DNA from: Sphingosinicella sp.
Lineage (GTDB): Bacteria; Pseudomonadota; Alphaproteobacteria; Sphingomonadales; Sphingomonadaceae
Assembly: GCF_013911755.1 (NCBI RefSeq)
Contig: NZ_JACESP010000003.1
Location: 178,801-242,800 of the forward strand
Length of the DNA: 64,000 nt
Direction of reading: 5' to 3'
A program made the translations under genes and the position numbers. The notes under the pieces were generated by a model that did no database searches, was not told where the DNA came from, and worked only from the letters and a program-made list of their open reading frames with translations. How positions within the stretch are numbered: the first letter of the stretch is position 1; every line of letters begins with the position of its first letter. Positions 8,220-17,405 of this stretch are shown piece by piece.

Positions 8220-9602
8220 TTACAGGGCTTTCAGTTTCGGCATGGCCAAATCCAGCGAACGGCGGATGATGTCAACCAGGTCGTCGATTTGCTGGCGTGA
8301 GATGACGAGCGGCGGCGACATGACGATGGTGTCGCGAATGCCGCGCACCATCAGGCCGTTTTCGATGCAGAAATCGCGCACGACCGGTCCGGCGTTGCCT
8401 TCCTTGCCGCCGAAACGCGCGGCGGTCTTCTTGTCGGCGACGATCTCGACCGCGCCGAGCAGGCCGATCGAGCGCGTTTCGCCGACGAGCGGGTGGTCGT
8501 CGAGGCGCTTCAACGCGGCATTCAGATAGGGGCCGACATCGTCGCGCACCTTGCCGACGAGGTTCTCGCGCTCAATGATCTCGATGTTGCGAAGCGCGAC
8601 GGCAGCGCAGACCGGGTGGCCGGAATAGGTAAAGCCGTGGACGAAATCGCCGCCCGTCTTGAGCACATCCACGACATCCGATGACACGGCGACCGCCGAG
8701 ATGGGGAGATAGCCCGAGGAGAGCCCCTTGGCCATGGGGACGAGATCGGGCGTGAAGCCGAGCGTCTGGTGGCCGAACCACTCGCCCGTGCGCCCGAAAC
8801 CGCAGATCACCTCGTCCGCGACGAGGAGGATGCCGTATTTGCGGCAGATGCGCTCGACTTCCTGCCAATAGCCTTCGGGCGGGATGATCACGCCGCCCGC
8901 GCCCTGCACGGGTTCGCCGACGAACGCGGCGACGTTTTCGGGTCCGACTTGGAGGATGCGGTCCTCGATCGCCTGCGCGCAGAGCTTGCCGAATTCGCGC
9001 GGCTCCATGTCGCGTCCCTCGCCGAACCAGTAGGGCTGGCGGACGTGCTCGATGCCGGGGATCGGGAGGTCGCCCTGCGCGTGCATCGCCTTCATGCCGC
9101 CGAGGCTGACGCCCGCGACCGTGGAGCCGTGATAGGCGTTCCAGCGGCTGATGAAGACCTTGCGGCTCGGCTCGCCCTTCACCTGCCAGTAGTGGCGCAC
9201 CATGCGGAACACGGTGTCGTTCGCCTCTGAGCCCGAGGCGTTGAAGAACACGTGCTGGAGCTTGCCGCCGGTGAGGCCGGCGATCTTCGCGGCCAGTTCG
9301 ATCGTGGGCGGCGTCGCGGTCTTGAAGAAGGTGTTGTAGAAGGGAAGCTCGCGCATTTGCTCGGCGGCGACGTCGGCAAGCTCTTCGCGGCCGTAGCCGA
9401 CGTTGACGCACCACAGGCCCGCCATGCCGTCGAGGATGCGGTTGCCGTCGCCGTCGGTGATGTAGCAGCCTTCGGCGTGGGTCACGATGCGGCTGCCGCC
9501 CATGTCCTCGATCAGCTTGTAATCCTGCTGCGCGGGAAGGTGGTGCGCGACGTCGAGACGGCGCAGCGCGGGAATGTCGTAGTTCTTGCGGACGGCGGTC
9601 AT
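8220..9602 (-). CDS. spuC: Class III aminotransferase, putrescine-pyruvate (SpuC-like) or GABA aminotransferase
   Basis: The enzyme is a 460-residue, PLP-dependent fold type I aminotransferase. PLP contacts are visible: FFNASGSEANDT (119-130), YHG (157-159), D263 in VADEVICGFG and Schiff-base K292 in MAKGLSSGYLP. The sequence around NAYHGSTVAGVSLGGM recalls SpuC of Pseudomonas, which moves the amino group of putrescine to pyruvate. In this locus it could equally transaminate GABA, since no separate gabT is present. MTAVRKNYD is the start because AGGGGA precedes it and its ATGA overlaps the puuD stop. Confidence 0.82.
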   Translation of the reverse strand: MTAVRKNYDIPALRRLDVAHHLPAQQDYKLIEDMGGSRIVTHAEGCYITDGDGNRILDGMAGLWCVNVGYGREELADVAAEQMRELPFYNTFFKTATPPTIELAAKIAGLTGGKLQHVFFNASGSEANDTVFRMVRHYWQVKGEPSRKVFISRWNAYHGSTVAGVSLGGMKAMHAQGDLPIPGIEHVRQPYWFGEGRDMEPREFGKLCAQAIEDRILQVGPENVAAFVGEPVQGAGGVIIPPEGYWQEVERICRKYGILLVADEVICGFGRTGEWFGHQTLGFTPDLVPMAKGLSSGYLPISAVAVSSDVVDVLKTGGDFVHGFTYSGHPVCAAVALRNIEIIERENLVGKVRDDVGPYLNAALKRLDDHPLVGETRSIGLLGAVEIVADKKTAARFGGKEGNAGPVVRDFCIENGLMVRGIRDTIVMSPPLVISRQQIDDLVDIIRRSLDLAMPKLKAL

Positions 9603-10339
9603 GCTGTTCCCCTGAGAGTCTGGCCAAGCAGTTTGAAGAAGGTCTGGCTGTCCAGGTTCGATTCCGGATGCCATTCGGGATGCCACTGGACGGCGACGAC
9701 GGGCGATTTGCCGATGGTCGCCGAGTACGCCTCGACGAGGCCATCGGGCGCGGTCGCTTCCACGGTCAGGCTGTCGGCGAGGCGACCGATACCCTGAAAG
9801 TGAACAGAGTTCACATCGAGCGATGGCGTATCGTAAGTACGCGCGAGAAGGCCGCCGGGGACGAGATCGACGCGGTGGCGGTGATCGAACATGGCATCGA
9901 ACGAAACCCCGTCCGGCGCATGATGGCGGATGAGGTCGTCGCTCGCGGAGGTGTCGCGGCGCAGCGTGCCGCCGAGCGCGACGTTGATTTCCTGAAAGCC
10001 GCGGCAGATGCCGAACACGGGACGCCCACGCCCGATCATCGCGTCCACCATCGAAAGTGCGATCTCGTCACGGCCGGGATCGAACGGGCCTTCGCCACCC
10101 TCATCGTCATAGCGATTTCCCTCGATGTTCGAAGGGCTGCCGGTGAGGAGCACGCCGTCGAGACGGGGGGCGACCTCGGCCGCGGTCATCAGGTCCGGAA
10201 GCGAGGGGATCAGCAGCGCGGCAACGTCCGCATAGCGCATCGCCGCGCGCACATAGCGCTCGATGACGGCCTGCGCGGGCTCGGTGCCCACGGTGCGCTG
10301 GCAGCAGATGATACCAAGAACGGGACGGGCTGTGGTCAT
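9599..10339 (-). CDS. puuD: Gamma-glutamyl-GABA hydrolase (class I glutamine amidotransferase-like)
   Basis: This 246-residue hydrolase has nucleophile C112 in GICRGFQEINVALGG and His220/Glu222 in QWHPEWHPE, the triad of the PuuD family. It releases glutamate from gamma-glutamyl-GABA, giving GABA. It is translationally coupled to spuC through a 4-base ATGA overlap and begins 3 nt after the patD stop. The ATG at 10339 fits the family N-terminus (RPVLGIICC); the longer open frame upstream lies inside patD and is not similar to anything. Confidence 0.9.
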   Translation of the reverse strand: MTTARPVLGIICCQRTVGTEPAQAVIERYVRAAMRYADVAALLIPSLPDLMTAAEVAPRLDGVLLTGSPSNIEGNRYDDEGGEGPFDPGRDEIALSMVDAMIGRGRPVFGICRGFQEINVALGGTLRRDTSASDDLIRHHAPDGVSFDAMFDHRHRVDLVPGGLLARTYDTPSLDVNSVHFQGIGRLADSLTVEATAPDGLVEAYSATIGKSPVVAVQWHPEWHPESNLDSQTFFKLLGQTLRGTA

Positions 10340-10341
10340 AC

Positions 10342-11772
10342 TCAGTGCTTTATCATGACATGCCGCGTCGCAAGATAGTGTTCGAGGCTGTAGACCGAAA
10401 GATCGGAGCCGTAGCCCGAAGCCTTCACGCCGCCGTGCGGCATTTCGGTGGCGTTCACCGAGTGCGTGTTGATCCAGGTGACGCCGTATTGCAGGCGCGC
10501 GGCAAACGCCGCCGCCTTGCCGACATCGCGCGTCCATACCGAGGAAGCGAGGCCGTATTCGCTGTCGTTCGCCCAGTCGAGCGCCTGCGCGTTTTCATCG
10601 AAGCGCGTGACCGAGACGACCGGGCCGAACACTTCCTTCTGGACGATCTCGTCGCTGTTTTTGGCGCCCGCGATCAGTGTCGGCTGATAGAAGAAGCCGG
10701 GGCCCTCGGGCGCCTTGCCGCCGGTGACGACCTCGGCATCCGTGTCGGCGGCGGCGCGGGCGACAAACCCATCCACGCGGTCGCGCTGGCGCGCGGTGAT
10801 GAGTGGACCGAGGGCGGTGCCGGGCGCGGACGGATCGCCCATAGGGATCGCCTCGACCGCGCTCTGAAGCGCGGCGATCAGGCGGTCGTGGATGCTCGCA
10901 TGGGCATAAACGCGGCAGGCGGCGGTGCAGTCCTGCCCGGCATTATAGTAGCCGCCCTCGGCAATCGCCTCGACGGCGGCGGCGATGTCCGCGTCCGCCA
11001 GCACGATCACGGGCGCCTTGCCGCCAAGCTCGAAATGCGTGCGCTTTATGGTCGGCGCGACGGCTTCCATGATCTTGCGTCCCGTGGCGACGTCGCCGGT
11101 CAAGGACACCATGCGCACGCGCGGATGCGCGACGAGCCGCGCGCCGACGTTCGGCCCATTGCCGGTAACGACATTGACGACACCCGCCGGCAGGAACTCG
11201 GCGCACACTTCGGCGAGCCGCAGCGCTGTGAGCGGCGTGTGCTCGGATGGCTTCAGGACGACCGTATTGCCCGCGGCGATGGCAGGCGCGATCTTCCACG
11301 ACGCCATCATCAGCGGATAGTTCCACGGCGCGATGCCGACGACGACGCCAATGGGATCGCGGCGGATCATCGAGGTGTGGCCGGGCTTGTATTCGGCCGC
11401 CGCCTGACCGGGGATGGCGCGCGCTGCGCCCGCATAAAAGCGGAAGACGTCGATGGTGTTGCCCACGTCGACGGCGCGCGCGGTACCGATCGGCTTGCCG
11501 CAATTGCGCATTTCAAGCTCGGCGAATTCATCCGCCAGCGCCTCGATCCGGTCGGCGATACGGAGCATCCGCAGCGAGCGCTCCTTGGGCGACATTGCGG
11601 ACCACACCGCGAAACCGCGCTCGGCGGAAGCAATGGCGGCATCGACCTGCGCTCGGCTTGCACTGTTCAGCGTGGCGAGTGTGGCGCCTGTCGCCGGATT
11701 GAAAACCGGTTCGTGCGCGTCTTCGCCGTCGAGCGCGTGTCCGTCGATAAACTGGCTGGTCCGGTCGGTCAT
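10342..11772 (-). CDS. patD: Gamma-aminobutyraldehyde dehydrogenase (PatD/PuuC-like)
   Basis: A 476-residue aldehyde dehydrogenase with catalytic E248 in FELGGKAPV and C282 in [11 protein letters not shown]. The GQDCTAACR signature is that of YdcW/PatD, which oxidises 4-aminobutyraldehyde. In this operon it may also oxidise the gamma-glutamylated aldehyde made by PuuB, because no other puuC candidate exists apart from gabD. It is first in the four-gene operon. A LysR-type operator is centred about 94 nt upstream of its start. Confidence 0.88.
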   Translation of the reverse strand: MTDRTSQFIDGHALDGEDAHEPVFNPATGATLATLNSASRAQVDAAIASAERGFAVWSAMSPKERSLRMLRIADRIEALADEFAELEMRNCGKPIGTARAVDVGNTIDVFRFYAGAARAIPGQAAAEYKPGHTSMIRRDPIGVVVGIAPWNYPLMMASWKIAPAIAAGNTVVLKPSEHTPLTALRLAEVCAEFLPAGVVNVVTGNGPNVGARLVAHPRVRMVSLTGDVATGRKIMEAVAPTIKRTHFELGGKAPVIVLADADIAAAVEAIAEGGYYNAGQDCTAACRVYAHASIHDRLIAALQSAVEAIPMGDPSAPGTALGPLITARQRDRVDGFVARAAADTDAEVVTGGKAPEGPGFFYQPTLIAGAKNSDEIVQKEVFGPVVSVTRFDENAQALDWANDSEYGLASSVWTRDVGKAAAFAARLQYGVTWINTHSVNATEMPHGGVKASGYGSDLSVYSLEHYLATRHVMIKH

Positions 11773-11858
11773 GAGGGATCGGCTTTCCGCGTGAGAGATC
11801 GACCGGACGATAGGGATGGGGCTGCCTCATCGGAAATACGAAATGATACATACTATCT

Positions 11859-11873
11859 ATCGGTTTTCCCGAT
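11859..11873. promoter_or_regulatory. LysR-type operator upstream of patD (copy A)
   Basis: The core ATCGGTTTTCCCGAT sits in a perfect inverted repeat CTATCGGTTTTCCCGATAG (11857-11875). It has the ATC-N9-GAT and T-N11-A pattern of LysR regulators. A further half-site, ATCGGAAAT, lies at 11829-11837 on the promoter-proximal side and could be an activation site. It is the first of three copies in the putrescine locus. Confidence 0.65.
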
Positions 11874-11876
11874 AGC

Positions 11877-12332
11877 TTAGCGGTAATCCTCGCGCGCGAT
11901 TATTCTGGTTCGCATCCCTGCGAGCCACGCTTTCGCTTCGGGCAGGCCGGCGACCTTGGGACCGGTATTTATCGGGACTGTACGCCCGGTCTTTTCTTTC
12001 CCCACGGGCGGCGAATAGACCCACACTATGCCGCCACTGTCTGAAGCGGCCTGTTCATAAAGACGTTTTGCCTTGCGATAACTTTGTGGAACCCCGATCC
12101 CTGCCTCAAAGCGTTTTCCAAGCGCGAGTTGGGCGTATTTGTCCCCCGCCATCGCGCGCCTGGCCTCTTCCTGGACCAAGGGCGACGCCGCCCCGGGTTG
12201 CAGCGCGATATCGGCATAGGGATCAACGGCGCAGCCCACGAGCAGAGCTGCGACAGCGATGGAAAGATGATGGCGCTGCAGGACTGTGCGCCGATTCAGG
12301 ACTGCAGCACCACCGGGCTCGATCCGTGCCAC
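11877..12332 (-). CDS. Sel1-repeat-like lipoprotein at the end of the pot operon
   Basis: The product is about 151 residues, with a lipoprotein signal (SIAVAALLVGC) and one Sel1/TPR-like unit around GDKYAQLALGKRFEAGIGVP. It follows potA directly. The start is unclear: no ATG, GTG or TTG lies between the potA stop and the lipobox. GTG at 12332, 36 nt inside potA, gives a 33-residue signal and is used here. A CTG at 12299 overlapping the potA stop as CTGA is the alternative. Function is unknown; envelope location is inferred from the lipobox. Confidence 0.6.
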   Translation of the reverse strand: MARIEPGGAAVLNRRTVLQRHHLSIAVAALLVGCAVDPYADIALQPGAASPLVQEEARRAMAGDKYAQLALGKRFEAGIGVPQSYRKAKRLYEQAASDSGGIVWVYSPPVGKEKTGRTVPINTGPKVAGLPEAKAWLAGMRTRIIAREDYR

Positions 12333-13420
12333 GAGAGCCAGACCTTGTCGTCCCAGGTGAAGTCTTCCTGATCGTAGCGCGACAGGTTGGGACGAGAGAC
12401 GCGGATGACGCGGCCGGTATCCAGCTTCACCTCGTAGATCGTGATGTCGCCGAGGTAGGACATGCCGCGGATCTGGCCGTGCGCGATGTTGTCGCCTTCC
12501 GGGCATTCCGGGGCCGTCGGCTTGCCCTTCGCCTCGGGAATCATCGCGATCTTTTCGGGGCGCAGCGCGACGTGGACGTTCGCGTCATGCGGACCGGTAA
12601 CGCCGTGGTTGAGGTAAATGCGACCGATCTCCGGGCAGTCGACGACCGCCTTGTCCGGCTCGTCCACGACCAGCCTGCCGTCGAACAGGTTCACCGATCC
12701 GATGAAGTCCGCAACGAAGCGGTTCGCCGGGAACTCGTAGAGGTCGGACGGTGTCGCAAGCTGTGCGACGAGACCCCGGTTGATGACGGCGATGCGGCCC
12801 GCCATCGAGAGCGCCTCGTCCTGATCGTGCGTCACTGTGACGAAGGTGATGCCGACCTGCTCCTGAAGATCGGCAAGTTCGAACTGCATCGCGGCGCGCA
12901 GCTTCGCGTCGAGCGCGGAGAGCGGCTCGTCGAGCAGCAGCACCTTCGGGCGCATGACGAGCGAGCGGGCGAGCGCGACGCGCTGGCGCTGACCGCCCGA
13001 AAGCTGATCGGGGCGGCGGCCGCCGAAGCCGTCGAGCTTCACGAGCGCGAGCGCTTCCTCGACGCGGGATTTGATCTCCGAAGACGGCACGCGGGCAATG
13101 CGCAGGCCATAGCCGACATTCTCCGTCACCGTCATGTGCGGGAACACGGCGTAGGACTGGAACACCATGTTCACCGGGCGCTTGTTCGGCGGCACGTGCG
13201 CCATGTCCTGCCCGTCGATGACGATGCGGCCTTCGGTCGGCACTTCGAAGCCGGCAATCATCCTGAGCAGCGTGGTCTTGCCGCAGCCCGAAGGGCCAAG
13301 CAGCACGAAGAATTCACCGGGCATGATGTCGAGCGAGACATTGTCCACCGCCGCCACCGCGCCGAAGCGCTTGGTGACGTTCTGGATGCTGATGATGGGC
13401 TGTTTCGGTGCGGTCGCCAT
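12296..13420 (-). CDS. potG: Putrescine/spermidine ABC importer, ATP-binding subunit
   Basis: The 374-residue ATPase has Walker A GPSGCGKTT (42-50), signature LSGGQRQR (140-147) and Walker B VLLLDEPLSALD. A C-terminal regulatory TOBE domain follows, containing LRPEKIAMIPE. It energises polyamine import at the inner membrane face. It begins 5 nt after the second permease gene stops, as the fourth gene of the potF-H-I-G order. This is the PotG/PotA class; the attribution to putrescine rests on the surrounding puu genes. Confidence 0.9.
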   Translation of the reverse strand: MATAPKQPIISIQNVTKRFGAVAAVDNVSLDIMPGEFFVLLGPSGCGKTTLLRMIAGFEVPTEGRIVIDGQDMAHVPPNKRPVNMVFQSYAVFPHMTVTENVGYGLRIARVPSSEIKSRVEEALALVKLDGFGGRRPDQLSGGQRQRVALARSLVMRPKVLLLDEPLSALDAKLRAAMQFELADLQEQVGITFVTVTHDQDEALSMAGRIAVINRGLVAQLATPSDLYEFPANRFVADFIGSVNLFDGRLVVDEPDKAVVDCPEIGRIYLNHGVTGPHDANVHVALRPEKIAMIPEAKGKPTAPECPEGDNIAHGQIRGMSYLGDITIYEVKLDTGRVIRVSRPNLSRYDQEDFTWDDKVWLSWHGSSPVVLQS

Positions 13421-13425
13421 GGTGA

Positions 13426-14274
13426 TCAGTGGCCTTGCGGGGTTCCGCCCATCCGGCTTTGCACCTTCAGGGCTATGGTCGTGAGAATGACGGTGAGGGC
13501 GATGAGCAACGCGGAGGCGGCATTCACCTCCGGCGTCACCGAGAAGCGGACCATCGAATAGACTTTCACCGGGAAGGTGATGGTGTTCGGGCCGCTGGTG
13601 AAGAAGGTGATGACGAAATCGTCGAGGCTGAGCGTGAAGGCGAGGAGCGCGCCGGCAACGAGGCCCGGCTTCATGTGCGGCAGCAGCACGTCGCGGAACG
13701 CCTGCCATTCGCTGGCGCCAAGATCCTTCGCGGCTTCCTCTTCCTCGCGGTTGAAGCTGGTCAGGCGCGAGCGCACCACCATCGTCACGAACGGGAAGCA
13801 GAAGGTGATGTGCGCGATGATGATTGCGCCGAGGCTGAAAGGCCACGGCAGGTCGGTCGGGAAACCGATCTTGGCGAAGAACACGAGCATGGCGACGCCC
13901 ATGCAGATTTCCGGCACCACGATCGGCAGCGCCATCGCGCCTTCGGTCGCGGTCTTGCCCGGGAAGCGGAAGCGCCAGAGCATCACGGCGGCGAGCGCGC
14001 CGATGACGACGCTGACGATCGTGCTGATGAAAGCGATGGTGAGCGAGTTGCCCATCGCGACCATCAGCGAGTCGTTGTCGAGCGCTTTCTCGTAATATTT
14101 GAGCGTGAAGCCGCGCCACAGGATGTTGCGCTTGCTGTCGTTGAAGCTGAACGCGACGAGCGTGATGAGCGGCGCATAGAGGAAGAACAGCACGAGGCCG
14201 ACCCACGCGCGCATCCAGAGGCGCTTCGTGTATTCGAGCGGGGCGAGCGGGACGCGGGCCTTGAAGAGGCTCAT
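13426..14274 (-). CDS. potI: Polyamine ABC importer, permease (PotI/PotC type)
   Basis: This 282-residue inner-membrane protein has about six helices. The binding-protein-dependent transport signature EEAAKDLGASEWQAFRDVLL is at residues ~168-187, where it docks the ATPase. LPIVVPEICMG is the conserved PotC/PotI helix. The start at 14274 gives MSLFKARVPL and overlaps the upstream permease stop by 4 bases (ATGA). It forms the channel with PotH. Confidence 0.9.
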   Translation of the reverse strand: MSLFKARVPLAPLEYTKRLWMRAWVGLVLFFLYAPLITLVAFSFNDSKRNILWRGFTLKYYEKALDNDSLMVAMGNSLTIAFISTIVSVVIGALAAVMLWRFRFPGKTATEGAMALPIVVPEICMGVAMLVFFAKIGFPTDLPWPFSLGAIIIAHITFCFPFVTMVVRSRLTSFNREEEEAAKDLGASEWQAFRDVLLPHMKPGLVAGALLAFTLSLDDFVITFFTSGPNTITFPVKVYSMVRFSVTPEVNAASALLIALTVILTTIALKVQSRMGGTPQGH

Positions 14275-15173
14275 TGGCGGCGCTCCGCCTGGCGCGATTT
14301 CATGGCCTGGAACGCGATGGCGATGAAGGTTGCGTACATCAGAAGGAACGACAGCGCCGCGCCGAACGGCCAGTCGTTGGCGCGCTTGAACTGCCGCTCG
14401 ATGACGTTCGCGATCATCTGGCTGTCGGTGCCGCCGAGGAGGTCCGGTGTCAGATACGCGCCGAGCGCGGGCACGAAGGTGATGATGATGCCCGAGATGA
14501 TGCCGGGCGCGGCAAGCGGCGCGACAATGCTGAGCAGCGTGCGGACGTGCCCGGCGCCAAGATCCAGGCTCGCCTCGATGAGCGATTTGTCGAGCCGGTC
14601 GAGCGCCGCGTAGAGCGGCAGCACCATGAACGGCAGGTGGACGTAGACGAGGCCGAGGACGACGGCGAAATTGTTGTAGAGCAGCGGGAGCGGCTCGAAG
14701 GTTCCGAGCGGTTGGAGACCTGCAAAGGTCATCACCCCGCTCCATTTGTCCCACATCCAGCCGATCGTCTGGTTCGCATAACCTTCGGTCCGTAGCACCG
14801 CCATCAGCGCATAGGTGCGGATGAGGAGGTTCGTCCAGAACGGCAGCATGATCGCAAGGAGCAGCCATGGCCGCCACTTTTCCGTCGCGAAGACGATTGC
14901 GAGCGCCACCGGGAAGCCAACGACGAGGCAGATGATTGTGGTGAGCGCGGCGACTCCGACAGATTTCACGAAGATGCCGAGGTAGAGCGGTTCGAGCGCC
15001 CGCGCATAATTCGCGAACGTGCCGCTGATATCGATTTCGGTGAGGCCGACGTTTCGGCCGAAACTGTAAAGCCAGACGAGGCCGAGGGGGACGACGAAGA
15101 ACAGGAGCAGCCAGAGGATGGGCGCGCCCGCAATGGTTGCGAACAGCGCCCGGTTCAGCTTCCAGTCCTGCAT
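14271..15173 (-). CDS. potH: Polyamine ABC importer, permease (PotH/PotB type)
   Basis: The 300-residue permease starts MQDWKLNRALFATI and has about six membrane helices. PFWTNLLIRTYA is characteristic of PotB/PotH. The coupling loop EASLDLGAGHVRTLLSIVAP is in the C-terminal half. It lies 27 nt after the binding-protein gene and overlaps potI by 4 bases, so the importer genes form one operon. It is an inner-membrane heterodimer partner of PotI. Confidence 0.9.
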   Translation of the reverse strand: MQDWKLNRALFATIAGAPILWLLLFFVVPLGLVWLYSFGRNVGLTEIDISGTFANYARALEPLYLGIFVKSVGVAALTTIICLVVGFPVALAIVFATEKWRPWLLLAIMLPFWTNLLIRTYALMAVLRTEGYANQTIGWMWDKWSGVMTFAGLQPLGTFEPLPLLYNNFAVVLGLVYVHLPFMVLPLYAALDRLDKSLIEASLDLGAGHVRTLLSIVAPLAAPGIISGIIITFVPALGAYLTPDLLGGTDSQMIANVIERQFKRANDWPFGAALSFLLMYATFIAIAFQAMKSRQAERRQ

Positions 15174-15200
15174 CTCGCGCTCCCCCTCGCGCCCTGTCCG

Positions 15201-16310
15201 CTAGGCCGCGCGCACGCGGGTGAAGGCTTCCTCGAAGATCGGCTGCATCTTGCCGTCGTAGGCGGCATACTCGCATTTCGCGAGTGCTTCCGCGGGCGGG
15301 AAGATAACAGGGTTGTTCTTGTAATCGTCAGGCATCAACGCCTTCGCCGCCTCGTTCGGCGTGGGATACAGAATATATTCGGCGATCTTCTTTCCGGCTT
15401 CCGCATCGAGCAGATAATTGATGAAGGCGTGTGCGTTCAGCGGATGCGGAGCGCCCTTGGGGATGCACAGCGTATCGGAATTGAGCTGGCTGCCTTCTTT
15501 CGGAAGCACGAAGGCGATGTCGTCGTCCTCGGCCATGATCTGCGCAATGTCGCCGTTGTATTCCAGAACAAGATCAACCTCGCCCGAGAGCAGCAGATCC
15601 TGGCCGTTGTCCTCGTGGAACGCCTTTATGTTCGGCTTCTGCTTGATGAGCATCGCCTCGATCTGCTGCACGAGTTCAGGGGTAACGCCATTCACCGAAT
15701 GGCCGAGATACTTCGCGCTGAGACGGAACATGTCGCCGGCTTCCGAGAGAACGGCGATGCGGCCTTTGTACTTGTCCGAATCGAACAGCCACTTCCAGCT
15801 GTCCGGCACGCCGTCCACCTTCGATTTTCGGTAGCCGATGCCGAGCGTGAGCCAGGTGTACGGCATCGAGAACTTGCGGCCCGGATCGTAGGCGACATCT
15901 TTGAATTCGGCGCCGATGTTGGCGATGTTGGGAATCTTCGCATGGTCGAGCGGCATCAGCATGTCCGCCTGCACCATGCGCTCCACGAAGTCGTTCGAGG
16001 GCACGATCACATCGAAGCCGGGGTTGCCCGCGCGCAGCTTCGCGAAGAGTTCGTCGTTGGTCGCGAACAGGCTCATGTTGACGTCGATGCCCGACGTGTC
16101 CTTGAAATCGTCGAGCGTGGTTTCGCCGATGTACGTGTCCCAGTTGTAGAAGTTGAGCTTGGGCTCTTCGCCGGTGGAGGCTTCGCCGGCTTCCTTCTTC
16201 TCGCAGCCCGCGAGCGCGCCGGTGAAGGTGATGCCGATGGCGGCGGCGCCGAGCCCCTGCAGAAGCGAGCGGCGGCCGATGCGTTTACGGATGCTGTCGA
16301 AGCTGTTCAT
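15201..16310 (-). CDS. potF: Putrescine/spermidine-binding lipoprotein of the Pot importer
   Basis: A 369-residue periplasmic binding protein. Its N-terminus has twin arginines (RKRIGRRSLLQGLG) ahead of a hydrophobic stretch ending in ALAGC, so it appears to be a Tat-exported lipoprotein, unusual beside the Sec-exported E. coli PotF. LNFYNWDTYIGE and FDVIVPSND are family motifs; the Trp and Asp of the first contact polyamine in PotD/PotF. It is first in the transporter operon and divergent from the LysR gene. Confidence 0.9.
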   Translation of the reverse strand: MNSFDSIRKRIGRRSLLQGLGAAAIGITFTGALAGCEKKEAGEASTGEEPKLNFYNWDTYIGETTLDDFKDTSGIDVNMSLFATNDELFAKLRAGNPGFDVIVPSNDFVERMVQADMLMPLDHAKIPNIANIGAEFKDVAYDPGRKFSMPYTWLTLGIGYRKSKVDGVPDSWKWLFDSDKYKGRIAVLSEAGDMFRLSAKYLGHSVNGVTPELVQQIEAMLIKQKPNIKAFHEDNGQDLLLSGEVDLVLEYNGDIAQIMAEDDDIAFVLPKEGSQLNSDTLCIPKGAPHPLNAHAFINYLLDAEAGKKIAEYILYPTPNEAAKALMPDDYKNNPVIFPPAEALAKCEYAAYDGKMQPIFEEAFTRVRAA

Positions 16311-16483
16311 GGTCCCTGTCTCCCGTTCATCGCCCGCCAGCGATCATCCCCGGACTTCAACGCTCTGACGGCGCTCGGCGGATGCTAACGCAGCCGTGAC
16401 TGGCCGCAAGCCCCTCAGTCTCCCGAGGGTCATCAAAACCGTCTACCGCCGCCCGCGCAAATGCATTATGCAAACCGTGAGGT

Positions 16484-16498
16484 ATCGAAAAATCCGAT
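16484..16498. promoter_or_regulatory. LysR-type operator between potF and lysR (copy C)
   Basis: ATCGAAAAATCCGAT has the ATC-N9-GAT pattern. On the minus strand it reads ATCGGATTTTTCGAT, matching copies A and B in the ATCGG half and the T-rich centre. It abuts or overlaps the lysR start codon, a position suited to autorepression, and lies about 180 nt upstream of potF. Confidence 0.55.
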
Positions 16499-17402
16499 GG
16501 CAGAGATGAACATCACGTTCCGCCAGATCCGCTATTTCATCGCGGTCGCCGAGGCCCGGTCGGTCTCAGGCGGATCAAGTGCGGTCGGCATTTCGCAGTC
16601 AGCGGTGACGGATGCGATCCGCACGCTGGAGGCGGAAACCGGCGTCATGTTGTTCCACCGCCATGCCAAGGGCGTGACGCTGACGCGTGAGGGGCACCAG
16701 TTCCTGCGCCACGCGCGCTCGATCATCGACGCCATCGCCGACATGCAGGGCGGGGTCGGGCGCGAGCAGGACCTGACCGCAGGCAGCGTCCGCGTGGGCG
16801 TCACGCCCGTCGTCACCGGCTATTTCCTCTCCGACCTGCTGTCCCGCTTCAGGCGTATGTTTCCCCGCATCGAGGTCCAGCTCGTCGAAGAACGCCGCGA
16901 CTACATCGAACACTTGCTCATCAACGGCGAACTCGATCTCGCCGTCCTGATGGTGAGCAACCTCGAAGAGCGCAGCGCGATCGACCACGAGGTGCTGCTC
17001 CGATCAGAATGCCGCGCATGGGTCGCTCCCTCGCACCCGCTGTCGGACGTCGATGGCCTTAGCCTCACCGACCTCGAAAACGAGCCGGTGATCGCCCTCA
17101 CGCTCGACGAGCTCGAAGGGCTGATCGACGGCATCTGGTCCAAGTTCGACCACCCGCCGCGCGTCGCCTACCGCACCTCGTCGATGGAGGGCGTGCGCAG
17201 CCTTGTCGGCACGGGGGCGGGAATCACGCTGCTCCCCGATCTCGTCTACCGGCCCTGGAGTCTCGAAGGCGACCGCATCATCGCCAAGCGCACGCGCGAA
17301 AGCCTGCCCACCGTGGACATCGGCATCGCCTGGAGGCGCCTCACCCGCCACAGCGAAGCGGCGACATTGTTCATGGAGACGGTGCACGAGCACCGACGGT
17401 AA
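16497..17402 (+). CDS. LysR-family regulator, probable regulator of the putrescine locus
   Basis: The regulator is about 301 residues. An N-terminal winged helix-turn-helix (FRQIRYFIAVAEARSVSGGS, then SQSAVTDAIRTLE) is followed by a LysR substrate-binding domain (GSVRVGVTPVV onward). The ligand is unknown; a polyamine or glutamylated intermediate is a reasonable guess. The start is uncertain: ATG 16497 is used, but ATG 16506 (MNITFRQ) suits the family better and would leave operator C outside the coding region. The gene is divergent from potF, as LysR genes often are from their targets. Confidence 0.85.
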   Translation: MAEMNITFRQIRYFIAVAEARSVSGGSSAVGISQSAVTDAIRTLEAETGVMLFHRHAKGVTLTREGHQFLRHARSIIDAIADMQGGVGREQDLTAGSVRVGVTPVVTGYFLSDLLSRFRRMFPRIEVQLVEERRDYIEHLLINGELDLAVLMVSNLEERSAIDHEVLLRSECRAWVAPSHPLSDVDGLSLTDLENEPVIALTLDELEGLIDGIWSKFDHPPRVAYRTSSMEGVRSLVGTGAGITLLPDLVYRPWSLEGDRIIAKRTRESLPTVDIGIAWRRLTRHSEAATLFMETVHEHRR

Positions 17403-17405
17403 AGT

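Noticed and set aside
10345-11880. Plus-strand open frame of 511 codons
   Set aside because: It is antisense to patD, which has full aldehyde dehydrogenase motifs. The frame is Arg/Ala/Gly-rich without recognisable domains, as expected from opposite-strand reading of GC-rich codons.
12068-13561. Plus-strand open frame of 497 codons
   Set aside because: It spans potG and the end of potI on the opposite strand; the ABC ATPase motifs fix the real gene.
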